A stretch of 64,000 nucleotides of DNA, from contig NZ_KK211190.1 of NCBI RefSeq assembly GCF_000620865.1, forward strand, positions 447,971-511,970, in the 5' to 3' direction. Each line of letters begins with the position of its first letter. Within the stretch, counting starts at the first letter, position 1. Both the position numbers and the translations under genes were made by a program. Below, piece by piece: positions 1 through 8,938 of this stretch. Source of the DNA: Exiguobacterium sibiricum 7-3 (GTDB lineage: Bacteria > Bacillota > Bacilli > Exiguobacteriales > Exiguobacteriaceae). Under the pieces are notes generated by a model. That model had not been told where the DNA came from, ran no database searches, and saw only the letters and a list, made by a program, of their open reading frames with translations.

Positions 1-1035
1 TCGTATGATGTGACACTATCTAATACTTTAATCTTTAATACCTATGACGGACGTATTTATCAGTACAAGAGCCCGTTTACTAAGTCCGTTCTATCATCAC
101 TAAAAACGTATGATGAAATCGATTTGGATGACAGCGGGGTGTTTCTTGGTACTTCAAAAGGAATCTTATACGATATGCAAACAGCTAAACGAATTTATAC
201 AAATATAGACGAATCACGTATCGTATTTAATGAAAACTCGTCCAAAATAGTGACATTGGGAGATTCTGTGCGTGTCTATGATGCAAAAAATTTAAAAAAG
301 CGAATCGTGAGCGCAAAAATCAGTACAGATTTTAATTCGTTAATTGTTCGAAACGAAACGATACCGACATTTGTTGCCATATCGAAAGATGGAACGAAAA
401 CTAAATTGACGAATCAAGCCGTTTGGCGGTCTGATAATTCACAAGTTGCCTATTTTTCGAAAGGTAAGTTAATTGGGAAGTCTCCTGGAAAAGTAACGAT
501 CAAAGGCTCTTATGAGGGGCATACTGCTACGCTTTCGCTGACAGTACGCAAAGAATCCAAAAAAGCGAATTTAAAATGGCTGATGAATCAAAAAAATATA
601 TTGAATCAAAAAGGAACGTTCGTGAATGCTTCACATCAATTTTACGATTCTTACTCTAAAGTAAAAGGAACGAATGGAAAGATATATTACCAAGAAAAAG
701 TTTACACTAACGGTATTTTTAAAGGAAACGTACTTTATGGAACGTATCGTAACAAAAAAACCATTGACGAAATTTTATTACCTTTAAGTGTCGAAAAACG
801 AACTGACATTAGTGAACAACAAATAATTGATGTGTTCGGAAAACCAAAGAAAACGTATAAATATGATCCGGCAGTGTCTTCAAAAGTGACACGAGGAACT
901 AGTATCCTCGATCAACATCAAATTAAAAAAATTAGTTTATACACGGTAAAAAAGAATAATGCTCTTGAAGTCATCTATGATGAAAAAGGCTATGCGCGAT
1001 ACCTTCACCTTTTTGAATCAACTCCCGGAGACTGA
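1..1035 (+). CDS. Secreted or surface protein with beta-propeller-like and Big_2-like regions (5' partial)
   Basis: The frame is open from the first base, so the N-terminus lies outside the window; the GTG at position 10 is probably internal. The visible 344 residues begin with short repeated strand patterns (for example YDGRIYQY, SKGILYD, GDSVRVYDAKN) that look like the blades of a WD40 or PQQ-type propeller. Around residues 105-185 there is a bacterial Ig-like (Big_2) pattern ending in SPGKVTIKGSYEGHTATLSL. The C-terminal part is lysine rich and unassigned. It ends just before a strong terminator and faces the zinc-ribbon envelope genes downstream. Function unknown; the domain reading is by eye. 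Confidence 0.7.
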   Translation, partial: SYDVTLSNTLIFNTYDGRIYQYKSPFTKSVLSSLKTYDEIDLDDSGVFLGTSKGILYDMQTAKRIYTNIDESRIVFNENSSKIVTLGDSVRVYDAKNLKKRIVSAKISTDFNSLIVRNETIPTFVAISKDGTKTKLTNQAVWRSDNSQVAYFSKGKLIGKSPGKVTIKGSYEGHTATLSLTVRKESKKANLKWLMNQKNILNQKGTFVNASHQFYDSYSKVKGTNGKIYYQEKVYTNGIFKGNVLYGTYRNKKTIDEILLPLSVEKRTDISEQQIIDVFGKPKKTYKYDPAVSSKVTRGTSILDQHQIKKISLYTVKKNNALEVIYDEKGYARYLHLFESTPGD

Positions 1036-1043
1036 ATCATTAA

Positions 1044-1097
1044 AAACAGACTGAATCTTCCTTCTAAAAAAGGGAAGATTCAGTCTGTTTGTTTTTT
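1044..1097 (+). terminator. Intrinsic terminator of the first gene
   Basis: An 18-bp perfect stem (1044-1061 with 1073-1090) is followed by GTTTTTTT. It lies 8 nt after the stop codon at 1035. Confidence 0.92.
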
Positions 1098-1291
1098 TAT
1101 ATATTTCATTAAATGTATAGAAAGAACAATTATTTGATCAATTCTAAAGTTTTATTTTAAATATAAGTAAATAGATTCTTTTTATTACAAATTAAAGTTA
1201 AAATATATCTTTTTTGTGTTAATATCTTCTATGGATAAATTTAACTTAATAGAGTTTGATTATTCGTGTGAGATAAAAGGAGGTTTATGAA

Positions 1292-2683
1292 ATGTCATGT
1301 GTGAATTGTGCGGATTCCGCGAAGCGTGGATTGAAATTTTGTCCGAGCTGTGGCGATGCTCTTGTGGGCCGCGAAGAAGAAAATAACCATATTGAAAAAG
1401 AAAGATACGAAAAACCTATTCAATCTAAGAAAATGAATAAAACAACAAAAGCTCTTCTGTCAGCCCTTGTACTTCTGTTAATAGCTGGTGGGGCTTACTA
1501 TGGTTTATCGACACAATGGTTTACCGTTGAGGCGACTACAAATGAAGTACGTGATGCCATTCGCTCGGGTGATGCGAAGTTATTGGCTGAACATACGGAG
1601 TTTAATGGGAAGCAAATCGATCAATCAATGGCTCAGCGTTTTCTGGATGCCTTGAAGGAGACACCTGAACAAAAGAAATCATTTATGGAATATTTATTAA
1701 TGGCGGGGACATCTCTTCAAGCTGAGAACGAAAGTGATGTTCCAGCACAAATTGTAGCGGACGGACGTCAGTTTGGAATCTTCAAGGATTATCGTTTACA
1801 GCTAGAGGGAGTGCGAACGGAAGTCATCAGTAACTTTGAAGGAACAAAAGTGACGCTTGTTAATCCGGTCGGGACAGAAAGTAGTAAGGCGTCAGCAGAT
1901 GGTATTCAAATGGATGGCATATACCCGGGACTGACGGATGCCAAAATTGCCTACGATGGGGAGTATGGAAAAGAGTCAAGTGAAGTCATCATCAATCCGT
2001 TAACCTTAGATGCTTCGAATCGAAAATATGAAATCACCTTAAAAGGAAACGCCGTCTCCTTAGATCAAACTTATCCAGACGCGTTTTTAATCGTCGATGG
2101 AAAAGTAACATCGAAGACGATCTCGGAACTTGATTCATACGGACCGATTCCGAAGAACGGGATTACTTTAGCTATCGAAAATCAATTTGCCTGGGGGGAT
2201 GAAACGTCAGAAGACGTCCTCGTCAAACCAAATACGAAAAAAGTCGATTTTGTATTTCAACCATCGGAAGCTACTCTTGATCAAATCGAGCAAGTCGTTG
2301 AAGAACATGCTTCCGATTGGGTCGATGCAGCGAACTATCAGGATACGAGTTACTTCACACTAGTCGATGATGCTTCTTATATAGCGAAGCAACAAAAAAA
2401 TTACGATGACTGGAGTAGAAAAGATTTGGAATGGGATGGCGAGTTCATGAGTGCCTCGATTGATCGTTCTTCTGCAAAGTTTGTTGAATATGGTGATACG
2501 GTCGGAATCGAATTAATGGCAACGACGTATATCCGTGGCGAACTTTATTCGTATGATAGTGAATCCCCTGGAAAGTCAACATCAAAATCACTCTTCCGGT
2601 ACCTTTTCACGTATGGAGTCGCTCCGGATTCTGATAGTTATGAAGAGAGTTTTAGAATTCAGCAAGCTACGAACATTAAGTAA
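1292..2683 (+). CDS. Zinc-ribbon membrane protein, TcaA/YvbJ-like
   Basis: A 463-residue protein. Cys3, Cys6, Cys17 and Cys20 form an N-terminal zinc ribbon. A basic linker precedes one membrane helix at about 54-71, and the remaining ~390 residues would be extracytoplasmic. This is the architecture of TcaA (glycopeptide susceptibility, S. aureus) and YvbJ (B. subtilis). The last ~110 residues (HASDWVDAANYQDTSYFTL onward) form an NTF2-like module that recurs in the gene at 6408. The start is set by AAAGGAGGT at 1276-1284. It heads a three-gene run with the two zinc-ribbon genes downstream (19-nt gap, then ATGA overlap). The family assignment is by architecture; a role in envelope stress or the cell wall is inferred. 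Confidence 0.8.
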   Translation: MSCVNCADSAKRGLKFCPSCGDALVGREEENNHIEKERYEKPIQSKKMNKTTKALLSALVLLLIAGGAYYGLSTQWFTVEATTNEVRDAIRSGDAKLLAEHTEFNGKQIDQSMAQRFLDALKETPEQKKSFMEYLLMAGTSLQAENESDVPAQIVADGRQFGIFKDYRLQLEGVRTEVISNFEGTKVTLVNPVGTESSKASADGIQMDGIYPGLTDAKIAYDGEYGKESSEVIINPLTLDASNRKYEITLKGNAVSLDQTYPDAFLIVDGKVTSKTISELDSYGPIPKNGITLAIENQFAWGDETSEDVLVKPNTKKVDFVFQPSEATLDQIEQVVEEHASDWVDAANYQDTSYFTLVDDASYIAKQQKNYDDWSRKDLEWDGEFMSASIDRSSAKFVEYGDTVGIELMATTYIRGELYSYDSESPGKSTSKSLFRYLFTYGVAPDSDSYEESFRIQQATNIK

Positions 2684-2702
2684 AATCAGGGAGGAAACAC
2701 AG

Positions 2703-3125
2703 ATGATGGATTGGAAAATGATAAAATCACGCTTTCAAGAAATGACACCAAAAGAACTGCATGAGAATGCCGAACAAGCTCGACGCGAAAAAGGACGTCT
2801 TTTGTACGAAATCGGAGAGCGGCATTACATGAAGCTTCGAAGTGAAGGGCGCCGTGATGAAATTAAAGACATTTTGGCGCAGGAAGTGCTTGTATTTGGT
2901 GCATTATCACGAATTGAAGAAATGGAAGTTGAGGCGGCGCAAAAGCAATGTAAATCATGTCGAACTGCACTAGAACCGGGTGCAAAATTTTGCGGTAAGT
3001 GCGGTACAGCCGTTCCTAGAGAAACCGATCAGATGAAGGTGGAATGTTCTACTTGTCATACACCGCAACGGAACGATCAACAATACTGTACATGCTGTGG
3101 ATCCGAAATGGGGCAACACGTATGA
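2703..3125 (+). CDS. Small double zinc-ribbon protein
   Basis: A 140-residue soluble protein. The N-terminal half is charged and helical (MTPKELHENAEQARREKGR). The C-terminal half carries two four-cysteine ribbons: Cys83/86/97/100 and Cys115/118/129/132. The start ATG at 2703 follows GGGAGG at 2689-2694; a longer reading frame upstream overlaps the previous gene and has no better ribosome site. The stop codon overlaps the start of the next gene as ATGA, so the two are probably translationally coupled. No enzymatic motif is visible. It may be an adaptor for the neighbouring membrane proteins (inference). Confidence 0.85.
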   Translation: MMDWKMIKSRFQEMTPKELHENAEQARREKGRLLYEIGERHYMKLRSEGRRDEIKDILAQEVLVFGALSRIEEMEVEAAQKQCKSCRTALEPGAKFCGKCGTAVPRETDQMKVECSTCHTPQRNDQQYCTCCGSEMGQHV

Positions 3126-4852
3126 AGTACTGCTCGACCTGTGGAAAAGCTCATGCTCAACATGCTCAGTATTGTAGTGTAGACGGGACAGTACTCGATA
3201 AACAGTTACGACCGATTCGCTTTGAACAAGCAGCTCACTTTTGTGTTGGGTGCGGACATCAGATGGATAGTCGTTCTTCTTATTGTCCTAGTTGTGGCCA
3301 TTCGCGACTTGTGGCAGCAACGTCAGAAGGTTCAATCGTAGATCGTTTACCGGGCATGGATGATATCCGTAAAAAATGGAAGACACAAAATTGGGGTACG
3401 AACTTAACGTGGAAAGAGCGGGGAAGAACATTTTTGTCACGCTTTGATCTGTCGACTTCGAATCCAAGTTTAGTAGTCGGAAGCGTAGCTGCCCTGATTT
3501 GTTTCGCAGCAATCATCGTTTTACTGTTCATTATTCTGGGTCTTGTTAGTGGAGAAGCCTCCCTTGATTCATTAAAGGCCGCTCAACAGAATATCGGAAG
3601 TGATTATAGTGCGGTTGGTCTCTTTTTCTTCTTGTTATTTGTATCGCTGGCAGGTCTTCAACTGACATCAAGTGAAGACTTAAAATCGTGGTTGATCACG
3701 GAAGTATCGCGCGGAGATGCCGAATACTTATCGGAAATCCAGAAAGCAGTCAATCAGTTGGATTTTCATATTTTCTCCGGTCATCTTCTTCTTTCGTTAC
3801 CCGGTCTATTCTTACTAGTTGGTAGTGCTTGGTTACTGGAACGAGGTGGAGTCGTTGGGGGGAAGGCAGTCTCATGGAACGAACGAATTGAACGAACCTT
3901 CGTTTTTTCGCTGACATTATCTCTGATTGCTTTACTAGTCGGACTATTTGCGACAGACTTTGGTATTTTTGATCTTCATCTATTAAAAGGCATCTTACGG
4001 ACTTTCTTCATCTCGTTTTCTGGCGTCCTATTGTTCCTCTTTATTGGACAAAAAGAATTACGCGGATCTTGGCAAGTCGGTCGGGTTGCTGCGATGACTC
4101 TGATGAGTATTTATTTAGCAGGTGTCCTTCTGACATCAATCGGACAACTCTATTATCTAAACGAACTAGATGAACTAGATGATGCAGCAGTTGGAGAGGC
4201 GACAAGTCTCGTGCTCTTAAGTGGTGCTTCACCAATCTATGTAATGTCACAAGCGGGTCAAGTTGATTTTAAAATGACGGTCTTAACAGAAGAATACCGT
4301 CTTGGCGCCGCCTTATACGGAGAAGACCGGTTAAACGACTTACAAAAACCCGTCACAGAAGCAGAAGAGGCATCGGGTCTTGGTCGGATTCAAGACATTG
4401 TAGGCAATCAAATTGAGAATGGGAATGATCCAACGCTCGATCCAAAAGTCACACGTTTTGATGAAACAGTCGATATTGGTCTTGTATCTCGTATGATTCA
4501 AATAGCCGATAGTTCATCTCCTTTTGAAGAAGAACAGCTTCTTCGAACAAGCGTTGCACCATACGGACTAATTTTTCTTCTTCTCATGTTTGCCATCCAT
4601 ATAGGGATAGGTTTCCGCTGGATACGAACATTACATGCTACGGTCGTCTACGGAAGTGTCTTCCTAGTTGGAGGTCTCATATTGGCATATTTCACACAGA
4701 CTCGACTAGAAGTTCAGTGGGATGGAGATCTCATGGCTGGTGTCGTTATTTCAAGCCTGACACTTTGGAATGCTTTCATGCTCTTCCTCTTCCCATTCTT
4801 CGGTGGTCTAGCAGGATATGGACTACGACGTTTGAAAGGTACGAAAGCGTAA
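3122..4852 (+). CDS. Zinc-ribbon polytopic membrane protein
   Basis: A 576-residue protein. A first ribbon-like motif uses Cys4, Cys7 and Cys18 (YCSVDG replaces the final CxxC), followed by a complete ribbon at Cys41/44/55/58. After a linker come several hydrophobic helices: one around residues 120-140, a group in the middle, and two near the C-terminus before GLRRLKGTKA. The start ATG at 3122 overlaps the preceding stop (ATGA). The long segment between the second and third groups of helices is probably extracytoplasmic. No transporter or enzyme signature is recognised. It ends 6 nt before a bidirectional terminator. Confidence 0.85.
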   Translation: MKYCSTCGKAHAQHAQYCSVDGTVLDKQLRPIRFEQAAHFCVGCGHQMDSRSSYCPSCGHSRLVAATSEGSIVDRLPGMDDIRKKWKTQNWGTNLTWKERGRTFLSRFDLSTSNPSLVVGSVAALICFAAIIVLLFIILGLVSGEASLDSLKAAQQNIGSDYSAVGLFFFLLFVSLAGLQLTSSEDLKSWLITEVSRGDAEYLSEIQKAVNQLDFHIFSGHLLLSLPGLFLLVGSAWLLERGGVVGGKAVSWNERIERTFVFSLTLSLIALLVGLFATDFGIFDLHLLKGILRTFFISFSGVLLFLFIGQKELRGSWQVGRVAAMTLMSIYLAGVLLTSIGQLYYLNELDELDDAAVGEATSLVLLSGASPIYVMSQAGQVDFKMTVLTEEYRLGAALYGEDRLNDLQKPVTEAEEASGLGRIQDIVGNQIENGNDPTLDPKVTRFDETVDIGLVSRMIQIADSSSPFEEEQLLRTSVAPYGLIFLLLMFAIHIGIGFRWIRTLHATVVYGSVFLVGGLILAYFTQTRLEVQWDGDLMAGVVISSLTLWNAFMLFLFPFFGGLAGYGLRRLKGTKA

Positions 4853-4858
4853 TACACA

Positions 4859-4892
4859 AAAACGCTTGTCTCCATATGAAGACAAGCGTTTT
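4859..4892. terminator. Bidirectional terminator between convergent genes
   Basis: A 13-bp perfect stem (4859-4871 with 4880-4892) is flanked by A-run and T-run. It serves the plus-strand zinc-ribbon genes and the minus-strand lipoprotein gene ending at 4894. Confidence 0.88.
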
Positions 4893-4893
4893 A

Positions 4894-5577
4894 TCATAAA
4901 GACTGATTTTTTGACTTTTCAAAGTCGACAGTAGAGTCTTTTTCAATACCGGAATCTCGGAAGGTTAAATGACCATCCTCGTCAAAAGTGATTTCAAGTG
5001 ATGATTCATAAAAATAAACCATTAAACTGTTTTCCGAATCAAAGCGACCTGTATATTCAAAGTCATCGAGAGGTTCACCTTCATAGTCAAGTACATCATG
5101 AAGGGTTAATGTTGCTTTTCGATTAGGATACGTACTGACATCGATTGTCGCATTTGAGTAATCCTGCTCATACTCCCCTTGGTCACTCGTCGTGTAAGTA
5201 TAGGTACCTTGAAAATCTTTAAATTCACGTTCGATTTTCAGTAAAGTTCGATGATATGTTGAAGCTTGATTCGCAAGTGATCGATCACCGAATGTTTGGT
5301 TCATGACACGTTCAGCAAACTTAACAGCATTTGTAGTCTGATTCATATAAATAGCGGCTTCAAGATCGTGAAATGCCTCTTGTTGCTGACTCAGAGCAAT
5401 CAGATGTTTGTCGGTCGCACCTTCTAATTTTGCTTTTTCAAACCATTGCTTTTCTTGTTCGAGCTCACCTTCTAGTGTGCTTTGCGCACTTTGTTTCATG
5501 TACAAGTTAGCAGACTCATTTGTACAACCACTTAATAAAACGGTGAAGACAATCGTAAGACTTGTTCGTAACATCAT
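4894..5577 (-). CDS. Lipoprotein, partner of the adjacent zinc-ribbon protein
   Basis: A 227-residue protein with a short lipoprotein signal: hydrophobic core, lipobox LLSGC, then an Asn/Ser/Glu-rich mature start. The middle (about 30-110) is helical and acidic, resembling a tetratricopeptide or coiled segment. The C-terminal ~110 residues are beta-rich (GTYTYTTSDQGEYEQ, YTGRFDSENSLMVYFY). Its start overlaps the stop of the zinc-ribbon gene upstream by 4 nt. The same two-gene arrangement recurs at 51468-52783, where the lipoprotein has a similar order of parts. Function unknown; exposed on the outer face of the membrane. Confidence 0.82.
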   Translation of the reverse strand: MMLRTSLTIVFTVLLSGCTNESANLYMKQSAQSTLEGELEQEKQWFEKAKLEGATDKHLIALSQQQEAFHDLEAAIYMNQTTNAVKFAERVMNQTFGDRSLANQASTYHRTLLKIEREFKDFQGTYTYTTSDQGEYEQDYSNATIDVSTYPNRKATLTLHDVLDYEGEPLDDFEYTGRFDSENSLMVYFYESSLEITFDEDGHLTFRDSGIEKDSTVDFEKSKNQSL

Positions 5578-6320
5578 GATTTGATCTCCTTCTTAAATGA
5601 GCGTTTAACTGAAGTGATTGTGTATGCTCCATCTTCGAAACTTAATTCATAGTTCGTAATCGTCTTATGTAGCTGTTGGTCTTCATCTTCAAAACCTTTA
5701 CGTGAATAGATTTCGGTTGTTTGAACATCGAATTGATTTTTTTTTATTAATTCGATTGAATCGAACGTCATATCTTGTAATGTCACATAACTATACGGAT
5801 CATCTTCAGAAAAAGCTAAACGATTTCCAAAAGAATTAAGCTCATCATCTGTCAAATCCTTTTCACCGTAGAAAAGATCGGAATAAGGACTATAATCTTC
5901 GATGTTCGAATCGTAGTAGCTCCAGTCCCCATCTTTTTTATCAATAGAAGGAAGACATTGGGCATAGGTGCTTAGGAAACGATAAAGCGAATCCGGTGAA
6001 GCGGAGTCAAATACGAGATAGTCTTCTAGTTCCTCATCTGCTAACTGACTACGCTGCGTGCCTGAGAACCCTTGAGGCAATACCTCATCGCGGTCAGCTT
6101 CGGAGCGAGTCAACTCGCTTGTCTGAAACAAAGGTTGTGAGGACTGATAGCTTGTATAGGCAAAAACGCCTCCTCCAACTAAAAGTAGGAATACAAGTAA
6201 AAACAACACCCAAGATTTTTTAGAAAAACGTGACCCTTTTCTAGCATTCTTTTGTCCACAAACAGGACAGAAAATCATTTGGTCATTCATAGGGGTATGA
6301 CAATTTAAACAATGTGCCAT
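5574..6320 (-). CDS. Zinc-ribbon single-pass membrane protein
   Basis: A 248-residue protein with an N-terminal ribbon (Cys4, Cys7, Cys18, Cys21), a basic stretch, one membrane helix at about 37-55, and an acidic extracytoplasmic region of ~190 residues. The minus-strand ribosome site AAAGGAG supports the ATG at 6320. The cysteine spacing is identical to that of the protein at 52094-52783, which also has an ATGA-overlapping lipoprotein gene behind it. It is first in a two-gene unit and is divergent from the J-like gene at 6408. Role unknown; the topology suggests a membrane sensor or assembly factor. Confidence 0.82.
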   Translation of the reverse strand: MAHCLNCHTPMNDQMIFCPVCGQKNARKGSRFSKKSWVLFLLVFLLLVGGGVFAYTSYQSSQPLFQTSELTRSEADRDEVLPQGFSGTQRSQLADEELEDYLVFDSASPDSLYRFLSTYAQCLPSIDKKDGDWSYYDSNIEDYSPYSDLFYGEKDLTDDELNSFGNRLAFSEDDPYSYVTLQDMTFDSIELIKKNQFDVQTTEIYSRKGFEDEDQQLHKTITNYELSFEDGAYTITSVKRSFKKEIKS

Positions 6321-6407
6321 CTATGTGTGCACTCCTTTCTTACCATGGTTATTATAATGTAAAATAAAGATAAAAATAACAAAATTTTCATAAAAGGAGA
6401 AGTGATT

Positions 6408-7631
6408 ATGGATCCATACGAACGATTAGGCATATCAAGAACATCGAGTATGAAAGACTTAGACAAAGCTTATGAAGAAAAGTTAATAGCACACCCTGAA
6501 GAATCAGAAGAACGTACAGAAATCGAACGGGCATACGTCGTTATCAAATATGAAAAAAAACAAAAGCAAAAGCGAAATAAAAGAGGTGTCGGAATTCTAA
6601 GCCTTCTTTTGATAGCAGGAATTGGTGGAAGTGCCTATTATTACTGGGGCATGGAAGAAGATGTTGTTGCTAAAAAGTCAAACGAACCCAAGTCGAATGC
6701 CACATTTGTCATAGGGGAAGAAGAAGCGAAAGAGGAAGATAAAAAAGAATCGACTTCCAAAGAAAAAGGTAAAACGAAAGAAGATACAAATTTAGAGGAA
6801 TCGTATGAACAAATCAGTGATATTTCCGAGATTTTCTTTCGGGAGTTGGAAGATGCATTGACTGACCGAACGGTTAAAGGTCTTTCTGTAAGTACGAGTA
6901 CGTACAATCAAGGTTTCCAAAGCAGCTTAAATGATTTAATCAACGGTGGATATGTCTTCGATGGTGAGTTGACGACGAATGCTATTCCTCAAAGCGATAT
7001 CGTCATTAAAGGTGATCAAGCGACGGCGAAAGTGACAGTGGATTATTCTTCTCGTTCTTATCAGCCTTATTTTCATGAACGACCAGATTCGAGTACAATC
7101 GTCTGGCAACTAGACTTGATAAAGTCAGGACAGGATTGGTTAGTGACGAATCGAACTTCGCTTTCTGATTCAGCAAAAGGTCGCGGTATGGAAGTGAGAC
7201 AATCTGTGAAGGACGACATCATCAGTACCATCAATGATCATGCCAGTGAATGGAAAAGTGCATATGAGAGCATGGATACGTCTTATTTTACGTTGTACAC
7301 AGAACCTGACTATTTGGCAAGACAACAAAGTTACTATAACTCTTTAGAAAAGAGAGGCGTTTATTGGGAAGGATATTTTGACAGTATTGAATATTCACCG
7401 TCGTCCATTAAGATCAGTGAAAATGCGACCGATTTATCGGCTACGATTGAAGCGATTTCTTATTATGTAGGCGATTATTACGATGAAGACGATTCGCTCG
7501 TTGAAGAAGATCCCGGCGATAATGTACCGTTTCGATATCATCTCAAATATGACCTGGATCAAGAACAATGGTTTATCAAGAGTACCGAACAATTAAGTTC
7601 ATTTAGCGTCAATGATGCAGAACGCTATTAA
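6408..7631 (+). CDS. Membrane protein with J-like N-terminus and TcaA-like C-terminal domain
   Basis: A 407-residue protein. The first ~55 residues (DPYERLGISRTSSM, then KAYEEKLIAHPE, then IERAYVVI) follow a DnaJ J-domain pattern, but the HPD tripeptide reads HPE at 29-31 and the loop is short. A lysine-rich stretch and one membrane helix (about 61-80) follow, then an acidic linker. The C-terminal ~120 residues match the extracellular module at the end of the protein at 1292 (DTSYFTL, YLARQQSYY, WEG). ATG 6408 is preferred over GTG 6402 because AAAGGAGA at 6393-6400 is 7 nt upstream of it. No recognised function; it could anchor a sensor domain outside the cell. Confidence 0.78.
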   Translation: MDPYERLGISRTSSMKDLDKAYEEKLIAHPEESEERTEIERAYVVIKYEKKQKQKRNKRGVGILSLLLIAGIGGSAYYYWGMEEDVVAKKSNEPKSNATFVIGEEEAKEEDKKESTSKEKGKTKEDTNLEESYEQISDISEIFFRELEDALTDRTVKGLSVSTSTYNQGFQSSLNDLINGGYVFDGELTTNAIPQSDIVIKGDQATAKVTVDYSSRSYQPYFHERPDSSTIVWQLDLIKSGQDWLVTNRTSLSDSAKGRGMEVRQSVKDDIISTINDHASEWKSAYESMDTSYFTLYTEPDYLARQQSYYNSLEKRGVYWEGYFDSIEYSPSSIKISENATDLSATIEAISYYVGDYYDEDDSLVEEDPGDNVPFRYHLKYDLDQEQWFIKSTEQLSSFSVNDAERY

Positions 7632-7652
7632 CCAATCGAGGAGGAAATTGAA

Positions 7653-8558
7653 ATGAAAAAAATAGTATTATTTACAGCGGCAGGGCTATTAATCAGTCTC
7701 TTGCCTATCCAGATGGATTCGGCAGCGGCACTCAGTAAATCAGAAAACAAGATTGTCGATAAACAACTCGCTTCATTAAAAAAAAGTAAACTCTCAGGCG
7801 GATATAAGCCGATTGATGTACGGTCCGTTTATTTACTCGGGGGAAAGTATCCGGAAACGTTTGTTTTATACGAACGCTTTAATTCAAAAACGTATATGAA
7901 CGATGTAATCGGAAAAGCTCAAAAATATGATGCGAAAAAGAAAAAATGGTCGACGGTGTATACATACACAGATCGAGATACGGATTATTATGCAGTGCGT
8001 GCTAAAGGAAAGATGATAGATACGAAAAAAGAACAGTTGGTGATTGGACCGACTGGTGGAAATGGCGGATATTTCACACCCGTTTTATTAGGATCGACAG
8101 ACGGAAAGAAGATTAAAAAGATTTTTGAGGCAAAAGAATCTTATGGATTTGGTAAAGCGGTCATTCGAGATAAAAAATTATATGTCGGGTCGATGACAAT
8201 CGTTCACGATGTCTACTCCTACAAAGGAACGAAGTTAAAACATCGTTACGGAACAGGAGCAGACGATCGGAAAGTCGCCGGGAAAGTTTCGAAATATATG
8301 ACGTTAGACCGATATGCAGGTTATACGTATTTAACAAGTCCACACAATATTAGCCTAAAGAAAGGGCAATCGGTTGCGATTGTCCGCGAATACAAAGATG
8401 ATACGACGCCATACGTTTATCGCGCGCTTTCATCAGGTGAAGGTCGTCTCAAAATGGAAGGCTATCATTTCAAGGCAGTCAAGACTGGTGTCGAGCGTTG
8501 GACGTTTGAGCCGGATGCTTATGGAGAAGCAGATAAAGTGAAGTTTACGGTTCGTTAA
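7653..8558 (+). CDS. Secreted protein of unknown function
   Basis: A 301-residue protein with a Sec signal peptide (MKKIVLFTAAGLLISLLPIQ, probable cleavage near SAAA-LSKS). The mature part is Lys/Tyr rich and mostly beta-strand, with a glycine-rich IGPTGGNGGYF segment near residues 130-140. No transmembrane helix, LPXTG motif or lipobox is present. The ribosome site GAGGAGG at 7639-7645 is good. It lies 21 nt after the J-like gene and is followed by a terminator, so the two form a unit. I do not recognise the family. Confidence 0.78.
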   Translation: MKKIVLFTAAGLLISLLPIQMDSAAALSKSENKIVDKQLASLKKSKLSGGYKPIDVRSVYLLGGKYPETFVLYERFNSKTYMNDVIGKAQKYDAKKKKWSTVYTYTDRDTDYYAVRAKGKMIDTKKEQLVIGPTGGNGGYFTPVLLGSTDGKKIKKIFEAKESYGFGKAVIRDKKLYVGSMTIVHDVYSYKGTKLKHRYGTGADDRKVAGKVSKYMTLDRYAGYTYLTSPHNISLKKGQSVAIVREYKDDTTPYVYRALSSGEGRLKMEGYHFKAVKTGVERWTFEPDAYGEADKVKFTVR

Positions 8559-8586
8559 AGCGATAAGAAGTAAATATGATATGCAG

Positions 8587-8617
8587 TGACTTCGAAAAAA
8601 TTTCGGAGTCATTTTTT
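8587..8617 (+). terminator. Intrinsic terminator
   Basis: An 11-bp stem with one G-U pair (8587-8597 with 8601-8611) and a six-T run. It ends the unit 6408-8558. Confidence 0.8.
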
Positions 8618-8861
8618 ATACGCAAAAAAATAACCAGGTATTGTATGAATACTAAATAATCAATTGATGAAAGAAATCAAATAAATAGTAATCCAAAATA
8701 ATGGTTCATCACCATAACACGTGATTGCTGTTTTAACGAACAAGCTCAAGACAAAATCTGAAAAAGAAGAGCGCGAAGTTTCGGTAGCCAGAAACATACC
8801 CTGTGTTGATGAACCGAATTAACAAGTATTTTTATAAAAAATGAAAAAAGCTATAGAAAAG
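8618..8861. other. AT-rich spacer without a recognisable gene
   Basis: No ORF with a ribosome site and no RNA gene were found here. The base composition becomes markedly more AT rich, marking the left edge of the 8.9-12 kb segment. Confidence 0.5.
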
Positions 8862-8912
8862 CCCCTTGATCAGTAAAATGTTACTTTTCGTAACTGTTTA
8901 CTGATCAAGGGG
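8862..8912 (-). terminator. Long-stem terminator of the HNH/membrane unit
   Basis: A 16-bp perfect stem (8862-8877 with 8897-8912). Read on the minus strand it is followed by T-rich sequence. It lies 26 nt downstream of the stop at 8939. Confidence 0.8.
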
Positions 8913-8938
8913 TTCGGTAACTACTTATTCATACAAAG

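Noticed and set aside
8862..8912. Long hairpin as an attachment site for a mobile element
   Set aside because: No tRNA, integrase or matching second copy was seen; position just after a stop codon and the T-rich flank fit a terminator.
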